Of a DNA stretch of 64,000 nt, positions 50,767-58,593 are shown piece after piece. Under the pieces are notes generated by a model. That model saw only the letters and a program-made list of their open reading frames with translations, did not search any database and was not told the DNA's origin. Every line of letters begins with the position of its first letter. The stretch's first letter is position 1. The DNA is from Prescottella equi (lineage in GTDB: Bacteria > Actinomycetota > Actinomycetes > Mycobacteriales > Mycobacteriaceae): NCBI RefSeq assembly GCF_002094305.1, contig NZ_LWTX01000001.1, forward strand, positions 1,054,001 through 1,118,000, read 5' to 3'. The position numbers and the translations under genes were made by a program.

Positions 50767-50834
50767 TTCGGATCGGATCGTCGGAGTAGGCGCCGCAGGT
50801 TGCCGCGCACACACCGACAGCTCCGAGGCGGCGG

Positions 50835-51410
50835 CTACGGTGATCCGGCCGCAGGCGCCGGGTCGGGCGGATAGGTGACCACCCCGTCCGGGCCCACCGA
50901 CGGAGCCGCGCCCCATTGCCCCAGCCGATGCGGCCGCGGCGCGGCGTTGTTCACCAGATGCACCACGCTCCAGCCGCGGGCGGTCAGTGTGTTCGCAATC
51001 AGCAGGCGGTGGCAACGCCACGGCATCGGCTCGCCGCACATGATCGCGACGTGTCGATCGGCGGCCAGTGCGGTGAGTCGCTTCAGGCCCGCCTCGAAAC
51101 CTGCGGTGAGCGTGTAGTCGGCGTAGTTCTTGAAGCTCGTGTTCTGCCAGCCGGCGTTGATCATCGGGTCGACGTCGTGCTGCTTGGGCCGCCGACCGGC
51201 GAGCTCGGTGAGATGGAGGTACTCGATGGCTGCGGCACCCAGCCACGCGATCATCTCGTCGGCGTCGAACTGCGGACTGCGCCGCGATCCCGGCATCTTC
51301 CGCACGTCCACGATCATGTCGATGTCGGCCTGCGCGAGCGTGTCGAGCACGACGGACGGCGGGCAGGCCCAGTGCCCGATCGTCCACAGTTCACCCGGTT
51401 CGGCGCGCAT
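50835..51410 (-). CDS. DUF488 family protein
   Basis: A 191-residue protein with the DUF488 pattern: ELWTIGHWACPPSVVLDTLA near residue 7, DVRKMPGSRRSPQFDADEM near 35, and the cysteine block IMCGEPMPWRCHRLLIANTL near 125. The family is widespread and of unknown function, with a suspected metal or nucleotide-related role. No operon partner is evident; the MBL hydrolase lies 27 bp upstream in the same direction. Confidence 0.85.
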   Translation of the reverse strand: MRAEPGELWTIGHWACPPSVVLDTLAQADIDMIVDVRKMPGSRRSPQFDADEMIAWLGAAAIEYLHLTELAGRRPKQHDVDPMINAGWQNTSFKNYADYTLTAGFEAGLKRLTALAADRHVAIMCGEPMPWRCHRLLIANTLTARGWSVVHLVNNAAPRPHRLGQWGAAPSVGPDGVVTYPPDPAPAAGSP

Positions 51411-51437
51411 GGCCCCATGCTCGCAGCAATGCGACGA

Positions 51438-52196
51438 TCACACCCGGTACTCGCGGGAGCGCGCCGCTTCACACGCCAGATCGACGGCGGCCGCGATCGC
51501 CATCGACACCACCGGGCCGTGGCCCGGCAAGACGGTGTCCGCGTCGAGGCCGGCGAGGTGGTCGAGTGCTGCGAGTGTGTCCCCGTGACCGTGGTCGAAG
51601 ACCGGCGGAAGCAGTTGCGGGCCCTGAGTCTTCGACAGCGGATGCGCGGTGACCAGGGCATCGCCGGTGACGATGACACCGTGCTGCGGCAGATGGAACG
51701 CGGTGTGCCCGGAAGTGTGGCCGTGGGTGGCGACCGGCACCGGGCCGCCCGGGAGGTCCAGGGGGCGACCGGAGGTGACGGCCTGCGCGTTCACGGACAC
51801 CGACCTGGTGGCGCCGGCCCGGGCGATGCGCAGCAGCCACGGCAGCACGCCATGCCGGTGCAGCATCGGGATGAAGTCCTTACCGGTGGCCTGCTCGAGG
51901 TAGTCCCGTCGGGCGTGCGCCACCTCGGTGGGGTCGGTGAAGACGGGGATTCCGTAGCGTTCATGGAACGAGACGATCGCGCCCATGTGGTCGACGTGCG
52001 CATGCGTGAGCAGCATGCCCTGCACATCCTCCGGCCGCCGCCCCAGCGATCGGATCGCCCCGTCGACTGCGGCCACATCGCCTGGATAGCCGCCGTCGAT
52101 CAAAGTGAGCGCGTCACCATCTCGCAGGAGCACGAAGTTCACATGCGTTCCGCTGCCACGGAACACATCGGGCGCTACTTCCTCAACCGTCGTCAC
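51438..52196 (-). CDS. MBL-fold metallo-hydrolase
   Basis: A 252-residue zinc hydrolase. The HxHxDH motif is LLTHAHVDHMGAIV near residue 62; VATHGHTSGHTAFHLPQHGV near 150 supplies the next His and VIVTGDALVTAH the bridging Asp; the final His is in VLPGHGPVVS. The substrate may be a thioester, lactone or other; not decidable. Divergent from the small genes at 52230 and beyond. Confidence 0.9.
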   Translation of the reverse strand: MTTVEEVAPDVFRGSGTHVNFVLLRDGDALTLIDGGYPGDVAAVDGAIRSLGRRPEDVQGMLLTHAHVDHMGAIVSFHERYGIPVFTDPTEVAHARRDYLEQATGKDFIPMLHRHGVLPWLLRIARAGATRSVSVNAQAVTSGRPLDLPGGPVPVATHGHTSGHTAFHLPQHGVIVTGDALVTAHPLSKTQGPQLLPPVFDHGHGDTLAALDHLAGLDADTVLPGHGPVVSMAIAAAVDLACEAARSREYRV

Positions 52197-52300
52197 GGGA
52201 ATCGATTGTGACTCAATGTCGGGCGAGCAGTGAATACCGCACGGTTCATCGACGCTGCAGGTGCACCGGTCGGCACACGGGCGCTCGTACGGCCGGACCG

Positions 52301-52324
52301 TTCTTCTTCTTTTTTTGGGGGGGT
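52301..52324. repeat. pyrimidine-rich T7-G7 homopolymer tract
   Basis: TTCTTCTTC followed by T7 (52310-52316) and G7 (52317-52323) is strikingly unlike the surrounding DNA. It lies between imperfect inverted repeats (CGGACCG and CGGTCCG) just downstream of the 52347-52643 gene, so it could belong to a terminator loop. It is also a likely place for base-calling error. Confidence 0.5.
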
Positions 52325-52346
52325 TGACCGGTCCGCCCGTCAGCGC

Positions 52347-52643
52347 TCAGCGGTGCGCCGCCCTCCCGCGTTGGGCCAACGTCACGACGAGTACTGGCAA
52401 GCCCTGGGTGAGAACGAGCACTGTGACGACGACACCGATGCTCACGCCCGGCGCCGAATTCCACAGCGCGCTTCCGATAGCCAGCGCGGCAACGATGCTC
52501 GAGAGCCATGCCGCGTCGCGACAACGACGTCCGCGCAAGGAGGGCCGCGTTGCACGCTGACCATCGTTGTCGCGGGCCCCCATCACGGCACCCATTGCGT
52601 TCAGCACGACCGCCAACAGTGTTGCGATTACGCCGACCACCAT
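52347..52643 (-). CDS. three-helix membrane protein
   Basis: A 98-residue protein with three hydrophobic helices (VVGVIATLLAVVLNAMGAVM, AAWLSSIVAALAIGSALWNS, IGVVVTVLVLTQGLPVLVVT) and a short basic linker. ATG 52643 follows GAGGGGG at normal spacing. No family recognised. Downstream lies the T7-G7 tract. Confidence 0.65.
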   Translation of the reverse strand: MVVGVIATLLAVVLNAMGAVMGARDNDGQRATRPSLRGRRCRDAAWLSSIVAALAIGSALWNSAPGVSIGVVVTVLVLTQGLPVLVVTLAQRGRAAHR

Positions 52644-52780
52644 TGCTACCCCCTCGTAGATACGCGATTTCGACTCTAGGCGGTCTTCAGCGTGGGGAAG
52701 AGCGACTTCATATCTGATGGCGCGGCACACCCACGCGGTACGTCGAGAGCTGTGGCTGCGGTACTGCCTAGGGTGTTGCT

Positions 52781-53236
52781 ATGGGGTACAGGCGGGGGTT
52801 GATCGCGGCCGTGGCGGCGCCGGTTGTGGGAGCAGGGGCTCTGTCGGGTTGTGTGACCAACGTGGATACGCCCGCGACGTTCGCTGCGATGGTGACGATT
52901 ACTGGTGACGCAGACGAGGCGAGGGTCGATTCCGGTGAGTGCGTCTGGGCCGGTGCCGCGCACCTTGTGCCGGTCTACGTGGTGTCCATCTCTGCTGGAT
53001 CCGCTGCGACCACTGCGACCGCGCCCTTGAGAGTCGAATCGATCGAAACGGATCCCGACAATTGGACTGGGACATGCACCTACTCCGCGTATTTCGAGGC
53101 GATCGCCGCGAACCAGAGAATCTACGAGCTGTGGGTGAGTAACAACATCCCGCAGCCTTCCTTCACAGCGGACCAACTGAAAGACGGACCCACCTACCAC
53201 CTGGAAGGGCCGGTGCTTGATCCGATCGCTGAGTAA
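52781..53236 (+). CDS. secreted lipoprotein
   Basis: A 151-residue lipoprotein. The signal peptide MGYRRGLIAAVAAPVVGAGA ends in lipobox LSGC with C24. The mature part is Thr/Ala-rich with one disulphide-capable Cys pair (SGECVWAGA and TGTCTYSAYF). No enzyme motif; probably an envelope-surface protein. It converges on the frameshifted small gene on the other strand; their stops nearly abut. Confidence 0.8.
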   Translation: MGYRRGLIAAVAAPVVGAGALSGCVTNVDTPATFAAMVTITGDADEARVDSGECVWAGAAHLVPVYVVSISAGSAATTATAPLRVESIETDPDNWTGTCTYSAYFEAIAANQRIYELWVSNNIPQPSFTADQLKDGPTYHLEGPVLDPIAE

Positions 53237-53396
53237 TCAGACGTCGTCCGCTTCTTCGGCACGGTAGCCAAGCCGGATCCACAGGGCTGATGCTGCCCCG
53301 AGGAGTCCTGTAATAGCGATCGCCGAGTGTGGATGCCTGGCGGGATAGGTCAGTTCGCAACGGGAGGCGATTGAGGACAACCCAGAGTCGCTCCAT
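53237..53396 (-). pseudogene. frameshifted small membrane protein
   Basis: ATG 53396 begins MERLWVVLNRLPLRTDLSRQ. One base out of frame, the same stretch continues as a clean membrane helix and tail (AIAITGLLGAASALWIRLGY, then RAEEADDV) ending with TGA at 53237-53239. Removing one base of the CC pair near 53324 would give a coherent about 52-residue single-helix protein. So a one-base insertion, real or a sequencing error, has split it. Confidence 0.5.
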
Positions 53397-53491
53397 GGGT
53401 GCATTGCCGGTCCGGGTGAAGTGGCCGACCAACCGGGCGCGGCATCACACTGCTGATCGCTGCGGTGCCGCGCCGGTCGCGATACGAGCAG

Positions 53492-53958
53492 TCAGTCTCC
53501 GAGGATGGAGATGACGGTTGATTCTTGCGGGACGGTGAAGGCTGGGATTTGGAAAGGGGTGAGGTATTCCTCGATCCCGGGATACTCGGCACCCACATGG
53601 CCCGATCGTTCTCGTGGCGTCCGCAAGTCGCGAGTATGACGTAGGAGCCAGCGGGGACGTCGGTGAGTGTTTGTGTGGTGACTCCGGCCGGGGTAGGGCC
53701 TCCGGTCTGCCAGGGCTGGGGGCCGAGCACGACGTCAGCGACTGGTGGGAGGACACCCCCGGGCGCCTCCGCCAGGACTGTCGCACAGGACAGTTCGGTT
53801 CCGGAGTTGTTGGTGATCGTGTTGATGACGGTGGAGCCGTCGACGGCGAAGCTGTAGGTTACGTCGCCTGCGCTGGCGGCGGATGCGGCCGCCGGTGCTG
53901 CGGTTGCGAGTGGAATGGCGGCTGCTGCAATGAGCGCGGCACGGGAGGTCAGTCGCAT
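53492..53958 (-). pseudogene. frameshifted secreted protein
   Basis: ATG 53958 begins a Sec signal peptide (MRLTSRAALIAAAAIPLATA) with an AxA-type cleavage region near residue 29, then a beta-sandwich-like mature part (VTYSFAVDGSTVINTITNNS). Near 53620-53640 the frame degrades, while another frame continues as ERSGHVGAEYPGIEEYLTPF and ends EESTVISILGD-like at TGA 53492-53494. The second part reads as the natural C-terminus, so a single-base shift is inferred. Confidence 0.6.
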
Positions 53959-54150
53959 ACGTGAGTCCTCTTCGTCCGAGATGTGCAGTGTTGATTCTTG
54001 ATCTTGGCCTCACACAACCGCCGCCGGTGTGATCCTCGGTCGTTGCGGCGTCCGGCAGGACGCTCACCTGGGAATGTGTGCGGGCATCGGCGTGGCGTAG
54101 CTATGGGACACCGACGACAGCGGCGCTGTTGCACCACTGAGGATGGCGCG

Positions 54151-54360
54151 GTGAACCCTCCACCCGGCCTCGACGGCTGGGTAGAGCTCTTTTCCGGCAC
54201 CCCGACGGTTCGCCATCTGAACAGTCCCGCAACGGTATTCGTGGATGTCTCGCGCGTCTCGCCGCTGCGCGTGCGGGCTGGGGGAGTGCAGCTGGAAGCG
54301 CGGATGCACGGGTACCTCCACTGCTGGCTCCGAATCGCTGATGACCGCTGGCTCGCATAG
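54151..54360 (+). CDS. small hypothetical protein
   Basis: A 69-residue protein starting at GTG 54151, 7 bp after GAGGA. The sequence (PPPGLDGWVELFSGTPTVRH and VFVDVSRVSPLRVRAGGVQL) reads as a short beta-rich, well-folded domain, ending WLRIADDRWLA. No family recognised. It lies in a gap between two leftward genes. Confidence 0.45.
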   Translation: MNPPPGLDGWVELFSGTPTVRHLNSPATVFVDVSRVSPLRVRAGGVQLEARMHGYLHCWLRIADDRWLA

Positions 54361-54479
54361 GTCTGCATCCGCGCCTGATCCGCCAACGGGCGCAGCGAAC
54401 TCGACGTCTGTTTGTGGGTCGACGCCTCCGACGGCGCGCGCCGGTACGTGTGATGGCACCGTGTCGGGGGCGCGCGCGG

Positions 54480-55925
54480 TCAGAAACCACGGTAGACCCC
54501 GTCCGGGCCGGCGGACTCGACGAATTCGTCGAAGTCCATGTTGCTGATGGAGAGGTTGTTTTCGACGGACCACATCTGAGAGGGGATGACGCGGACGGTC
54601 TGGCCGCGGGTGCTGCCGAAGTCCTCGGGGCCGGTGTCGACGGCGAGGATCGGGTGTTCGGGGTCGGTGATGGTGGTGTGGTCGGCGATGAAGACGTAGT
54701 ACGGCGGATGGTCCCCGATGCGCTCGATCAGGTCGGGGATCGACAGTCCATTGTTCTCGGGATTGTCGATGCAGGTGAGGTCAGCCGAGAAGTCCGAGTT
54801 CTCGCCTTCTCCGGGTGCCATTGCGGCCGCGGCGGCTTCACGCCACTTCGCGTCGTCGCTGAAGTCTGTTCGGATCAGGAGGGAGACGCCCCCGTCGCCG
54901 CCGAGATAGTCAGCGAGTCGGCGTCCGGTCCCGAGCATCCGGGTCAGTTTGGCATCGGCCTGTTCGGCGGCCTCCAGGTCGATTGCCTCGCGAATCTGAT
55001 CGGCCGGGGTAGAGGGCAGATCCGCGGGAACGATCGAGGCGATGATGCGTTCGCAGTCGCCGGTGTCGATCGGCGTGTGACTGCGGATCTCGTAGGTCCA
55101 CGGGCCGACCGTGGCGCGGTGCATCAGTGGGGTCCGGGTGCTCAATTCGCCTGCAGGCTCGCCGAGTTCGGTCACCCATTGCCGCAGCGTGAAATCCTGA
55201 TAGTTGGGCATGACCTGCAGATTCAATGCCCCGGTGCGAGGATCGCCGTCGATGGGCCGGGCCTGGATCTTCCCCGGTGTCCAGGTGACCTGCGCGGCCG
55301 GCATCTGGGACAGCGCCTGCATCTTCGCTTCGTACTCACGCTGACCTGCGTTGGCGAGGTCTTCCTCGTCCCGGGTGGGTCCGGTCCAGGTGAACAAGGC
55401 AGGGTCGAAGGGCTCGTCGATCAGGGGGTCTGAGAGTTCCAGGGCAAGACCTGGCGTCGATCGGGACAGTGCGACACCGGTTTCCGCGTCGATGGCGTAA
55501 GTGACAATACGGCCCGTGCGGTTGATGGACTGGTCTGTGAACTGCACTTCCCAGCCGGTGCGGCCGCGCACGTCGACTTCTCGCGGCGAGGTGGGTTCAT
55601 CCAACTGAGCGGGAACACCCTGCTCCTGCGGCAACCACATCGAGTACGCCTGCAGGAGGAGGGAGGGTGCGTGACCGGTCATCATCACCCACCGATGCGG
55701 GGACTTCACCACATGCACCATGATTCCGTCGTCGCCGCGGCGGTACTCGTCAGTCGCGTTCTCGATGTAGGTGACCTCACCGGAGGCGTTCTCGATCCGC
55801 CACGAGGTCGGCGGCTGAAACCACACCTTGCCCGTATACGTGCCGTCGGCCCACGTCTCGGCACGCACCGATCGACCCATCGTGCTGTAGCTCAGTCCGC
55901 GCACCTGCGGCCACGTCATCGACAT
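54480..55925 (-). CDS. LolA-like and DUF6924 fusion protein
   Basis: A 481-residue protein of two parts. The N-terminal half (GRSVRAETWADGTYTGKVWF, PPTSWRIENASGEVTYIENA) resembles the LolA/RseB-like half-barrel that senses or carries lipids or envelope molecules. The C-terminal 130 residues (LLIRTDFSDDAKWREAAAAA, and MWSVENNLSISNMDFDEFVE) match DUF6924, common in actinobacterial conflict or envelope loci. There is no signal peptide, so it is likely cytosolic. Function unknown. Downstream of an ATPase remnant in the same direction. Confidence 0.7.
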   Translation of the reverse strand: MSMTWPQVRGLSYSTMGRSVRAETWADGTYTGKVWFQPPTSWRIENASGEVTYIENATDEYRRGDDGIMVHVVKSPHRWVMMTGHAPSLLLQAYSMWLPQEQGVPAQLDEPTSPREVDVRGRTGWEVQFTDQSINRTGRIVTYAIDAETGVALSRSTPGLALELSDPLIDEPFDPALFTWTGPTRDEEDLANAGQREYEAKMQALSQMPAAQVTWTPGKIQARPIDGDPRTGALNLQVMPNYQDFTLRQWVTELGEPAGELSTRTPLMHRATVGPWTYEIRSHTPIDTGDCERIIASIVPADLPSTPADQIREAIDLEAAEQADAKLTRMLGTGRRLADYLGGDGGVSLLIRTDFSDDAKWREAAAAAMAPGEGENSDFSADLTCIDNPENNGLSIPDLIERIGDHPPYYVFIADHTTITDPEHPILAVDTGPEDFGSTRGQTVRVIPSQMWSVENNLSISNMDFDEFVESAGPDGVYRGF

Positions 55926-55959
55926 TCGCCCAATGTATCCGGCACCCCAGAACTCGGCC

Positions 55960-56488
55960 GCGCGTGCGTACGGTAGTGGTGGGCGAACCTGACACGGCTG
56001 TAAAGCTGGGCGTGGCAGGAGAAGCCATTTTCGATGCCTGGCATCCCCGATGAAGATCAGTCCGTGGTTGCCCCGGTCGTATTCGTCGCGGAGCATCTCG
56101 AGGGCGCTGGAGGTCAGGTGTTCGGATTCGTCGATGATGCGGAGTTGGATGCGGTCGCCGCGGGCGGAGGGGTCGGTGTGCTCACCGATGCAGACGCTGG
56201 CGTGGGTGGTGATGCGGGCGAGGTCTTCGTGGATGCGTCGGACGGTGGTGCCAGCGTAGAGGGTGTAGACGATGGTGCGGTTGCGTGCGCGTGCGCGTGC
56301 GGCGCTGATGGGGCGTTCAGCGTCCTTGTCGCGTGGTCCCCATTCTTCGAGGAGTGGTTCGGCTTTGTCCCAGCGGGCGTGGCGGCGGGCAGAGAGGGTT
56401 TTGCCGACTCCGGCTGGGCGTAGCAGATTCCGATGGTCGCCTCGCGGCGGACGGTGTCGGCGAACTCGGCGAACCCGACGGTGTGCTT
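55960..56488 (-). pseudogene. TniB/TnpC-type AAA ATPase remnant
   Basis: Three frames together give a transposition-helper ATPase. HTVGFAEFADTVRREATIGI comes first; then, after a shift at about 56425, PAGVGKTLSARRHARWDKAE is the Walker A loop; Walker B is IQLRIIDESEHLTSSALEML (near 56140). After a second shift near 56045, GMPGIENGF and QLYSRVRFAHHYRT complete the typical sensor block. At least two frameshifts are therefore present, one inside the P-loop. This helper ATPase (MuB/TniB/TnsC type) marks a decayed mobile element. Confidence 0.6.
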
Positions 56489-56587
56489 TGGTGGTGATGA
56501 AGGTGTCCGTCGGTGTCCGAACTCGCGGCAAGGACAGCGCCACCACCCGCACGAACGCTCGGCAGGGATGGCATATCGGGCGCGGGA

Positions 56588-56977
56588 CGGCTCATTTGTC
56601 AATGAGTCTTGGACGTAGGCCATTGCCTGTTGCGCGCCAGGGTCGGCGAACCTCTGCGCGAGGTCGGCCGGGGCAACGTCCTCGAACCGCTCGTGAACCC
56701 ACCACAGGTGACCTTGGGGATCGCGAACGCGGGCCTCCCGCTCGCCGAAGGCCGATTCGGTTGGCTGAGTCAAAAGTCGAGCACCAGCTTCTACTGCACG
56801 GTCGACAGCCTCGACGTGACCAATGCGTCCGTCGGGTCCGAGCATCCGCGAGCCGGGGGTCTCGTACGCTTGAATCGCTGCTTCTAGGAACGCGATCTCA
56901 GCTTCGGTATTGTCGCTGATCACCCAGGGATCCACCCGGGAGTAGCGCGGGGGAACGTTCACTTCTGTTGGTTCCAC
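56588..56977 (-). pseudogene. VOC/glyoxalase-like gene with internal deletion
   Basis: ATG 56977 begins a PhnB-like VOC protein (PPRYSRVDPWVISDNTEAEI, IAFLEAAIQ, GSRMLGPDGRIGHVE). The frame then jumps to a late part of the family (DRAVEAGARLLTQPTESAFG, VRDPQGHLWWVHERFEDVAP). The normal central 40-50 residues (one VOC metal/strand unit) are missing, indicating an in-frame deletion. The frame runs on into the ATPase remnant without its own stop. Confidence 0.55.
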
Positions 56978-57205
56978 TCATGAGGCGATCATTCCTGAGG
57001 CAACCGACAGACGTGCGACAGACGTGATGCCCAGGGGACCTCTCCGCGCGTCCCGATAGACCAACCTCCACCGGACACACTCACTCCCGACCTGGGTGCG
57101 ACTTCCGCGGTTGGATGGCGGGGTTCTTCCGACGCGTCGTGGCGGGACGTTGCTGCGCTCGATCGCCACTGGGGCTCGCGCTCCGCAAGGGGATCGTCCT
57201 CGCGG

Positions 57206-57295
57206 TGACCCGGCGTAGGTCATCGGAGCGACGGCGGGGTCAGCGGGCGGCAGTTCGACGAACCCATACTTCTCGCAGAACTGCTTGGTCAGGGC
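57206..57295 (-). pseudogene. possible GNAT acetyltransferase C-terminal fragment
   Basis: A short leftward frame reads LTKQFCEKYGFVELPPADPA followed by VAPMTYAG, the typical GNAT end (FYxxxGFxxL ... P-M). No other GNAT part is visible upstream, where the 57289-57645 membrane gene lies. It looks like a truncated remnant. Confidence 0.3.
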
Positions 57296-57645
57296 CCGCC
57301 AGAGAGGCTGTATTCGAAGTAGCGGTCGCCCCATTTGAGGTAGGCACGGGTGGTGGCTTGGCCGCGGATTTCGTCGTTCTGGAATTGGTAGATGGGGTGG
57401 CGGGGCCAGAGGTTGCTGACATGTTCGAGGGTGTATTCGGCGTGCCTCGGTCGGCGGATCTCGTCGCGCTCGTGGCTCCGGCTGTTGCTGAGGAGGTATG
57501 TGCGGCCGAGGGATTCGAGTCGTTCGGGTGGGGTGAAGATATTGATGCTGTGGTAGATGAACATCGTGTAGAGGATCCCGGCGGCGAGCAGCGCGGTGAG
57601 GATGAGGACCCCGTATCGCAGTGTGCGGCGCAACGTTGTCGACAT
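57289..57645 (-). CDS. hypothetical single-helix membrane protein
   Basis: A 118-residue protein with one N-terminal membrane helix (YGVLILTALLAAGILYTMFI, residues 11-30) and a soluble Arg/Tyr/Trp-rich C-terminal part (HVSNLWPRHPIYQFQNDEIR). It reads as coherent, with no stop interruptions, unlike its neighbours. Function unknown. Confidence 0.6.
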   Translation of the reverse strand: MSTTLRRTLRYGVLILTALLAAGILYTMFIYHSINIFTPPERLESLGRTYLLSNSRSHERDEIRRPRHAEYTLEHVSNLWPRHPIYQFQNDEIRGQATTRAYLKWGDRYFEYSLSGGP

Positions 57646-57690
57646 GTGGGCACAGTATGTCGTCCGTAGCCGGAACCGCCGGATTCCAAC

Positions 57691-57862
57691 CTACTTGTCA
57701 TCACCGTCGGCCATCGGTGGGAAGGGTGCGTCGAGGACCCGTTGCTGGCCCCGCAACAGGGAGAGGGTGTAGGTATTGCCTATCGTCAGGGTGATCAACG
57801 GTGCCGCGTCGGCGACGCCGGTGGGGCCCGGCGGCGATCAGCTGTGACGGAAGTCGGATCAT
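57691..57862 (-). pseudogene. frameshifted small protein
   Basis: ATG 57862 (GAGGA 7 bp upstream) begins MIRLPSQLIAAGP. One base out of frame, the coherent continuation is TGVADAAPLITLTIGNTYTL, then SLLRGQQRVLDAPFPPMADG and TAG at 57691-57693. Removing one base of the GGGG run at 57823-57826 restores a 56-residue protein. The homopolymer site suggests either polymerase slippage or a sequencing error. Confidence 0.45.
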
Positions 57863-57906
57863 GGCGCGATCCTCGGAGACCGTGCTCCGACCTCCGTGCG
57901 ATGGAA

Positions 57907-58593
57907 CTACGGATGTGTCGTTCCGTGCTCCACCTGCCCGGCCTCGACGAGTGCGCGCGAGACCGCTGCGTCGATGCGGGTGTTGCCCTCGTTCAGTTCG
58001 AGGATCTGTCTGCCGATACGGGGTTCGTGCAGAATGTGGGCGAGCGTCGCGGCCACGTCGCCTCGGCTGATTCGACCGTGCAGTTCGGCGGGGCCGAGGG
58101 CGACGAGCCCGGTTTCGGCGTCGTCCGTCAGCAGAGAGGGGCGCAGGATCACCCAGTCCAGTCCGCTGCGGGTGAGTACGACCTCCGCCTCCTTCTTCAC
58201 GGAGAAGTAGTACTCCTCGTCTGCCGGAAGGCTGCGCTCTCTCCACGCCTCGGGGAACACGGACACGAGCGCCACCCGGCCGACGCCGGCCAGGCGCGCC
58301 GCTTCGATGGTCTTGGCGACCCCCTCCCGGTCGACAGCCTCGGTGACACCTCGTTTTCCACCGTTCGATCCCGCGGCGAATACGATCACGTCCGCGTCGG
58401 CGATGGCCGATGCGAGGTCGTGCGGCGTCATCGCACCGAGTTCCGCGACGACAGTCTCGATATTGACTGCAGCGAACTTCTCCTGGTCACGGGTCGACCG
58501 CGTCAGGCCCCTGACGGTGTCGCCTCGGCCCGCTAGTCGCTCAGCGAGTAGCCGACCGACTCTCCCGGTGATTCCGATGACAAAAACGTTCAT
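57907..58593 (-). CDS. NmrA-like/atypical SDR NAD(P)-binding protein
   Basis: A 228-residue atypical SDR. The N-terminal Rossmann loop is MNVFVIGITGRVGRLLAERL (GxxGxxG), followed by VIVFAAGSNGGKRGV near 70 and the YYFSVKKEAEVVL (Y..K) region near 130. Such proteins act as redox sensors or UDP-sugar/quinone modifiers. ATG 58593 overlaps the alpha/beta hydrolase stop (ATGA), so both are one operon. Confidence 0.85.
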   Translation of the reverse strand: MNVFVIGITGRVGRLLAERLAGRGDTVRGLTRSTRDQEKFAAVNIETVVAELGAMTPHDLASAIADADVIVFAAGSNGGKRGVTEAVDREGVAKTIEAARLAGVGRVALVSVFPEAWRERSLPADEEYYFSVKKEAEVVLTRSGLDWVILRPSLLTDDAETGLVALGPAELHGRISRGDVAATLAHILHEPRIGRQILELNEGNTRIDAAVSRALVEAGQVEHGTTHP

